This document shows positions 59,090 to 64,000 of a stretch of DNA of 64,000 bases, piece after piece (the first letter of the stretch is position 1; each line of letters starts with the position of its first letter). Location of the stretch: positions 13,319,263 to 13,383,262 of the forward strand of contig NC_134028.1 in NCBI RefSeq assembly GCF_964204645.1, read 5' to 3'. Below the pieces are notes generated by a model. The model had not been told where the DNA came from. It did no database searches and saw only the letters and a program-made list of their open reading frames with translations. Made by a program: the position numbers and the translations under genes. Source of the stretch: Tubulanus polymorphus. Its lineage: Eukaryota; Nemertea; Palaeonemertea; Tubulaniformes; Tubulanidae.

Positions 59090-59716
59090 CCCTTTGGAAC
59101 CGGCTCTCGCATGCGAGAGAACGAAATGACGCTGAATGGACTGATCTCGCAAATTGGAGAGAGGTCGACGTTTCGCCTTGTATCGGCTATAGCACAATGA
59201 AGTTTTAAATTTAGTAACGAAAAGCAGTATGCGCCTTGGGAACTCTCCAATGAAGTCATTTTGGTACAATAACTCATAGCGTACAATTAAAAATTCTTGA
59301 GAAATTTGCATTGAATCGGCAGGTGGCGGTTTCGTAGATTTGACATCCAGGAAACAGACGTGTGTCTTTCGCATTGTTTATTTTGCTAAACACGCCTCGG
59401 AAATTTCTGACAGATGAAGAAATCCTTGAACTGATTGCCGGCGAATGCTCAGAAGATGAGTATGTCGGATACGGGCCAGATTCTGATGATGATTACATAG
59501 AATCAGATAAAAGATTTTGATTACTAAATGCTATATATCAAAAGAAACCTTGAAAAGAGTACTACAAACCTACAATTTACAGTGAAGCTCTAACTCTACT
59601 GGGTTATGAGTTACAAGGCTTGGTAAATAGGTACTTCCTTTGTTTTACCCAAAATTAATTCAGTCCTGCTCAGTGCATTGTTGTGATTGTTGTAAAATAA
59701 TCCAGGTTCCAAAGGG
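59090..59716 (+). mobile_element. piggyBac-type MITE with transposase N-terminus
   Basis: TTAA at 59086-59089 and 59717-59720. The ends are CCCTTTGGAACC and GGTTCCAAAGGG, a perfect 12-bp inverted repeat of the piggyBac type. Near the right end, 59405-59519 reads FLTDEEILELIAGE followed by an acidic stretch to a stop, resembling the acidic N-terminus of piggyBac transposases. It therefore derives by deletion from an autonomous element. Tandem unit A of the host sequence, uninterrupted at 58540-58560, shows the empty TTAA site. Confidence 0.85.
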
Positions 59717-59968
59717 TTAAGGGCGGGTAACAGTTTACTTGGCATTCTTGTTTAAAAAAGAAATTTTATTTGTTTTCCATTTGCATAGCGCACGTGGTAA
59801 TATTATTGTTTATATCTGACGTCATCAATAAAATGAGGCGCGCAGCTGAGCCTGCCTGTCAATCAACATAATTGGTTTACACTAAAAATGGGCTAATTTG
59901 AAAAACTATGTAGTGTATCAATCTGGAATTTTCGTTACAACATCCGAAGTTAAATTACCTTTCTTACG

Positions 59969-60246
59969 CCCTTTCAGTGCGCCTACACCGCAGTGCGGTG
60001 TATAAATCAGTGATACATTTTGCTAGTACACTGCACCGCGGTGTATTTATGTAATTAGTAATTATCTCTCTTGAAAAATGGCAGCACCTGTCAAACATGA
60101 AATATTAGTAACTAACAATACATCACGCCGCAGTGTAAATGCACTATAGTGGTATTTCGATTATTCAACACACTAGGGCGGAATTTTAAGAAATTTTCAA
60201 ACTATCTCCAGCGCAATAGGGTATTAATTAGTCAGCACTGAAAGGG
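59969..60246. mobile_element. TTAA-type MITE, 278 bp
   Basis: Ends CCCTTTCAGTGC and GCACTGAAAGGG form a perfect 12-bp inverted repeat. TTAA follows on the right (60247-60250). On the left the equivalent is TTACG, so the duplication has mutated. Inside are repeated hairpins of ACACCGC...GCGGTGT type. No coding sequence. Confidence 0.65.
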
Positions 60247-60250
60247 TTAA

Positions 60251-61640
60251 AGGTTTAGTTGGTGTAAATTGGATCACAAATATTCCTAATATTTTGTTCA
60301 TAACTTTTGAAGTGGAGGCCGGTGTCGGCATCGTGTGTTTGTGTGTACGGGCACTGGCGCTTACAACAGTCGCAGCATGGATGGTGTACTCATGCTAAAT
60401 CGGCATTCAATACGTATGATTTAAAAAAATGATATCATTCAGAGTATTTAAATCTAGTTATCATGATAATTATAATATTCTTAAGATAAACGAATTTCTG
60501 TGGACCTAGTTCAAAGAGGTGTATCACTCAATCTGGAAAAGAAATCTTCCCATCCTGTCACGTGACTTCATGACTTGACGATAGCTTAGGTTCTCATTCT
60601 TCGAACCAAAAACGCTTTTTCAAGTTGGTGTACCTGTATTAGATCGTGACAGCCTCCGATTCATTTGATGGAAAAATGGTGATATTAATGATGAGATTGG
60701 TTGTTTAAGGGCCGAGGAGCAGTATAAAAGCCCAATCAATGTCAAAGATGGCAGTACCCATGAAGCCATAGTGCAGTGGAGAGCTCCAATGGTTGAATTC
60801 CCCTATTTTCTCTGTCAGTTATCCGATTTGGATCCTCCTTTTTGTCAGACATATGTATTAAAGTGTTATATATTCATTTCTGCAGTCAAAAATGTATTTT
60901 AGGCCCTCCTCTACGAGAAATAAAGCTTTTTAGTTGTCTTTTCCTTCAAAATTTGAATCTTTGAATGACATAGAGGGAGGAGTTATCCAGTGAATTGGTG
61001 TAGCTCACAGAGCACAGTAACAGTAATATGATACCTATAGTCATCAGTATACATAAACAAAACATAGCCTCATTCATAGTACCAAAATTTGGCAACATCA
61101 AAACTTTTTTTATGGTCAATGGATCAGTCCGAAATTTCGTACACTTGTTTAGCTATCTACCATCAACGTTGTGTCCAAATTTCATCAAAATCGGATAAAA
61201 ACTAATGATTTTCAAAAAATTTGATATGTCTCTAAAATCTTTAATCTTGGCCCTATCTCAACAAAAAATTATCACTAGCATCAGATTTTCATTCCCACTG
61301 TGACTAGATTAGTTAAAATAAGTTTAGAACTTGATATGAAAACTTTCATGAATGTGTCAAATTTAACTGTGTGTGACCTGCAGTTAATGTGTGAGCCATC
61401 CTCGCTCACTCTTAACATTATAAACAAGATACTGAAGTTAGTGGGACGGCCAATCTCAAGTGTTTGCCACCCGGTTAACTAGTATCCATACTCCTTTAAG
61501 TATGAAGGTACAATAATTTAGTTCACCAACATGCACAAATTTACCTTAGCTCTCGAAAATGCAGTTGACTTCAGTAAAGAAGTAGGCTAGTCGATTCAGT
61601 TGCAAAAAACGTCGTAGTCAGTCAGCATTGCTAGCGAGCG
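60251..61640. other. Unannotated DNA
   Basis: No gene recognised. A TATAAAAG string lies at about 60723 without a downstream gene. This stretch separates two BEL/Pao regions and may contain further decayed element DNA. Confidence 0.4.
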
Positions 61641-61772
61641 ATGTAATCAGATTATGCTGTGGTCATGAATAATGCAAGTGTTATTTATCCATTAGCTTGT
61701 ACTAAACAAAGATGTTAAGACATAAGACTTAAATCGTGATTTATTACCCAATGGCCGAGTTCTGGGTATTAA

Positions 61773-62216
61773 CCCATTAGCACTCAGGAATTGTACTATG
61801 AAGTGTCAATCACTCCTCAGAAAATTCAAGGTCAAATCCAAGTTCGTTACGATACCGAATAGCTCATTTGCTGTTTCTTTCCATGCATTAGGCCTACAAG
61901 TTCGTGTTATTTTGCAGTAAATAGTCAAGGCTTTCATATAGTAATGTAAGAATTGATGAGGTGGGTCACCAAAATTGTGTCCTTTTGGCCCACCAAAATT
62001 CAACCAACTTACTTGGATTTGAAGTGAGCGCTGAGATGTGTCATTTTCAAACTCGAAATACTCGACAAATTTAAATAGGAGGATGTTGATTTCTGTTTGG
62101 TATTTCGAGGACTTAAGTGTGTAGTTAATCATAAGCTATTGGGTCAGAATCCCACTATAACGTGCAACATACGAAAGAACACCGGGGTGGATACAGGCGG
62201 CTTGAGTGCTAATGGG
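61773..62216. mobile_element. TTAA-type MITE, 444 bp, inside BEL/Pao RT
   Basis: Ends CCCATTAGCACTCA and TGAGTGCTAATGGG are a perfect 14-bp inverted repeat. TTAA precedes it (61769-61772) and TTAT follows (62217-62220, one mutation). BEL/Pao RT sequence flanks it on both sides (DLLPNGRVLG before, YDIFCFRVNVKD after). Confidence 0.75.
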
Positions 62217-62221
62217 TTATC

Positions 62222-62560
62222 TGGTCAATGTCATATGACATATTCTGTTTTCGTGTCAATGTAAAAGATCATCCAGTAAGCAGAAATGGCGTGTTAGCAA
62301 CAGTGAGTAGAGTTTACGACCCAATGGGTTTCATTTCACCGATAATACTGCCCGCAAAGATTCTGTTGCAGTAACTCAGTGAACATAAAGCAGAGTGGGA
62401 CGAACATGTTTCAGATTCTGAATCGAGAACATTGTGTAAGAGTTTAAACGATCTGCAGAGCCAGGAAGTTCTCAAAGTGATGTGTAGTCTACTACCTACG
62501 GAGTTTGAAAGCGTCGCATTGTGCTTTTTGGATTTGAGACGCCAGTGAACGGATGATTAG
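62222..62560 (+). pseudogene. BEL/Pao reverse transcriptase C-terminal part
   Basis: Reads YDIFCFRVNVKDHPVSRNGV, then ATVSRVYDPMGFISPIILPA, the hallmark junction of BEL/Pao RT and its connection domain. A stop follows in LLQ*LSEHKAEWDE. Confidence 0.85.
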
Positions 62561-62624
62561 AATTGAGGACATTGATGGGAGAATCAACGGCTTATCGTTA
62601 CATGGATAGTCAAGGGTTGCCCCA

Positions 62625-63065
62625 TTAAAACATCTCTTGATGCCTACCTGAAACTCGCAGCCGCAGCTATGTCAGTGCGCTTATGTAACATGGTGCTGAA
62701 AGAGATTGATCTGAAGATCGATAACATAAATTATTGGACTGATAGCTCCATAGTGCTGTGTTAAATCATACAGACCTGATTCGAGAAAAGACCTACATAG
62801 CTAATCGAGTGGCTTGTATTCAACGTGGTTCAGACTAAGTCAGTGGCACCATTTGAGTACAAGAGATAATCCCGCAGACAATAAATCACGCTTAGATCGC
62901 TGGTTGAATTGCCCAGCACTACTTAACAAACCTAAGCCAGATTGGCCACACTCTTGCATAAATCAGCCATCAGAAGTGTGCTCTGAAGACCCCGAAGTTA
63001 AAAGCCAAAACATAGTCAGGCTAGTTCAATTCAAGCGGAAACACCTAGTCACCCAGTGGACGTAG
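62625..63065 (+). pseudogene. BEL/Pao RNase H and pre-integrase region
   Basis: TDSSIVLC near 62740 gives the RNase H aspartate/serine block. WHHLSTRDNPADNKSRLDRW, then NCPALLNKPKPDWP (62850-62945) match the BEL/Pao segment between RNase H and integrase. Several stops. Confidence 0.83.
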
Positions 63066-63240
63066 ATCGTTATTCTTCGTGGCTGCAGATCAAACAAATA
63101 ACATCGTGCGTAAAACCAGGCACAGATAAGTTTAAACGTCAGAACCTGGGAGACTTTGATCTCACCAGAGGATTTATCAGCCACTGAAGAGATGATATGT
63201 ACACGGATATGTAAAGGTGAAACATTTCTGATGTAGGCAC

Positions 63241-63603
63241 GTGTTTAGAAAATCGTCAGAAACTCAAGAAAACGTGTTCTTTGGAAAAGCTGGACCCATT
63301 CTGGTTCATGTTGGTGGTCGACTATCTACCAAAATTTTTCGTTGTGGTTTGTATCTTGAGGTAGCATATTCACTGAATACGGATTCTTTTATCAATGTTA
63401 CTCACCGATTAATTGCATGTCATGGATGTATCAAATCGATTTGTTGCAATAATGGGAGCAATTTTGTGGGCGCAGATCGTGAGTTGAAGGAAAGCATTGT
63501 TGAGTGGAATACTAAATACATTCAGGATTTCCCATTCAGAATGTTGATTGGCATTTTAGCCCTCCCTCAGGTTTGCATTTTGCTGGCATCTGGGAAAGAC
63601 TGA
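63241..63603 (+). pseudogene. BEL/Pao integrase core fragment
   Basis: The frame contains LEVAYSLNTDSFINVTHRLI and CCNNGSNFVGADRELKESI, the integrase core region around the second catalytic position. The usual DNGTNF aspartate is replaced here by N (NNGSNF), an inactivating change. A slip near the end breaks it off. Confidence 0.87.
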
Positions 63604-63960
63604 TAGGTCACAGAACAAATGGCCCGATTAGATGACGAGTTATTCCACACCCTACTATGCGAAGGAGAATCGATTTTTAACAATCGCTCGAAAACCAGAT
63701 TAGCGTCAGATAAGCCTACTATGCTAAGTAGAATCGATTCCTAACAATCGTCTGATAACCAGAGTATCATTAGATCCCAACAATTTAGGAGTTCTTACGC
63801 CGAATCATGTTCTGTTATCGGGTCAATAGGCCTCCATGCCATCGGGCATTTTCGGGAAGACTGACCAGTATTTTAAACAATACTGGCGCCAAATCCAATG
63901 TGCAGTTCAGCTAAATAGAAATGTAGATATGAATTATTCAAGTCTGATTTGGTTGAATTT
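63604..63960 (+). pseudogene. BEL/Pao integrase C-terminal end
   Basis: Frame pieces include LTPNHVLLS (63792-63820), then MPSGIFGKTDQYFKQYWRQI (about 63838-63895), the conserved end of BEL/Pao pol. A local duplication (63645-63700 and 63711-63760) repeats the CCTACTATGC...CGATT segment. Confidence 0.8.
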
Positions 63961-64000
63961 ATTTTCTAAAATTTCAGATATCTCAGATACATTCGATCTG

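Larger units (their letters stand above)
58615..59788 (+). mobile_element. BEL/Pao pol fragment, tandem unit B (interrupted)
   Basis: Second copy of the 542-bp unit, split by the TTAA MITE at 59090-59716. It resumes at GGGCGGGTAACAG (59721) and ends at the same TTTGCA word as unit A. Confidence 0.75.
61640..63960 (+). mobile_element. BEL/Pao retrotransposon, 3' pol region, decayed
   Basis: The order is RT C-terminal part, RNase H, integrase, end of pol, all in the plus orientation and broken by stops and slips. The element continues toward the right edge of the window. A MITE (61773-62216) interrupts it. LTRs are not identified. Confidence 0.82.

Noticed and set aside
61300-61482. 60-codon open frame as part of BEL/Pao
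   Set aside because: It does not match the expected BEL/Pao RT sequence, which becomes recognisable only from about 61640.

Overview
This window is animal nuclear DNA, probably from a marine invertebrate; the lineage cannot be fixed from the sequence. I found no intact host protein-coding gene. Almost every recognisable segment is mobile-element DNA: Polinton/Maverick virus-like transposons, Helentron-like repeats, a CR1/L2-type LINE, BEL/Pao retrotransposon pieces, solo-LTR-like repeats, TTAA-flanked (piggyBac-type) MITEs and a short Penelope-like remnant.

The centrepiece is a nearly complete Polinton at 6283-25253 (18,971 bp). It starts with AG, ends with CT and is flanked by the 6-bp direct repeat CATATA, the size typical of Polinton integration. 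All its genes lie on the minus strand. From the right end leftwards they are: zinc-finger/protein-primed-type DNA polymerase B, a small conserved protein, the minor capsid (penton-like) protein, six small or mid-size conserved proteins (most with membrane segments), a major capsid protein, a zinc-finger/HNH-like protein, two more small conserved proteins, a chromodomain integrase and an A32-type packaging ATPase. Several genes carry frameshifts or stops, and the integrase is split by a 2.2-kb repeat, so this copy is dead as it stands although young enough to read. I found no adenovirus-type protease.

A second, reverse-oriented Polinton (34093-about 42566) is more decayed. It has a large internal deletion, a repeat insertion in polB and a 700-bp tandem duplication. 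It abuts two further fragments (42567-43392 and 43393-44666), and a fifth terminal scrap lies at 4088-4584. Each of the six Polinton ends seen is a 120-380 bp near-palindrome that shares its outer arms with the others but has a different centre. This is the most unusual structural feature of the window.

Three copies of a 1.9-2.2 kb non-autonomous repeat (7547-9759, 36230-38186, 45868-47785) have the structure of a Helentron-type element (HINE): subterminal inverted repeats, a hairpin near one end, and insertion between A and A (T and T on the other strand) with no target duplication. Two interrupt Polinton genes, and the uninterrupted polB of the first Polinton shows what the empty site looked like for one of them.

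The right third (44.7-64 kb) is mostly unannotatable sequence with a repeated LTR-like unit, a Penelope-like remnant with a hammerhead-like motif (57.5-57.8 kb) and BEL/Pao pol fragments (58.1-59.8 and 61.6-64 kb) that contain nested TTAA MITEs. At the left, a compact CCAAT/TATA promoter-like block on the minus strand (4.7-4.96 kb) faces a Polinton scrap and has no recognisable gene downstream.
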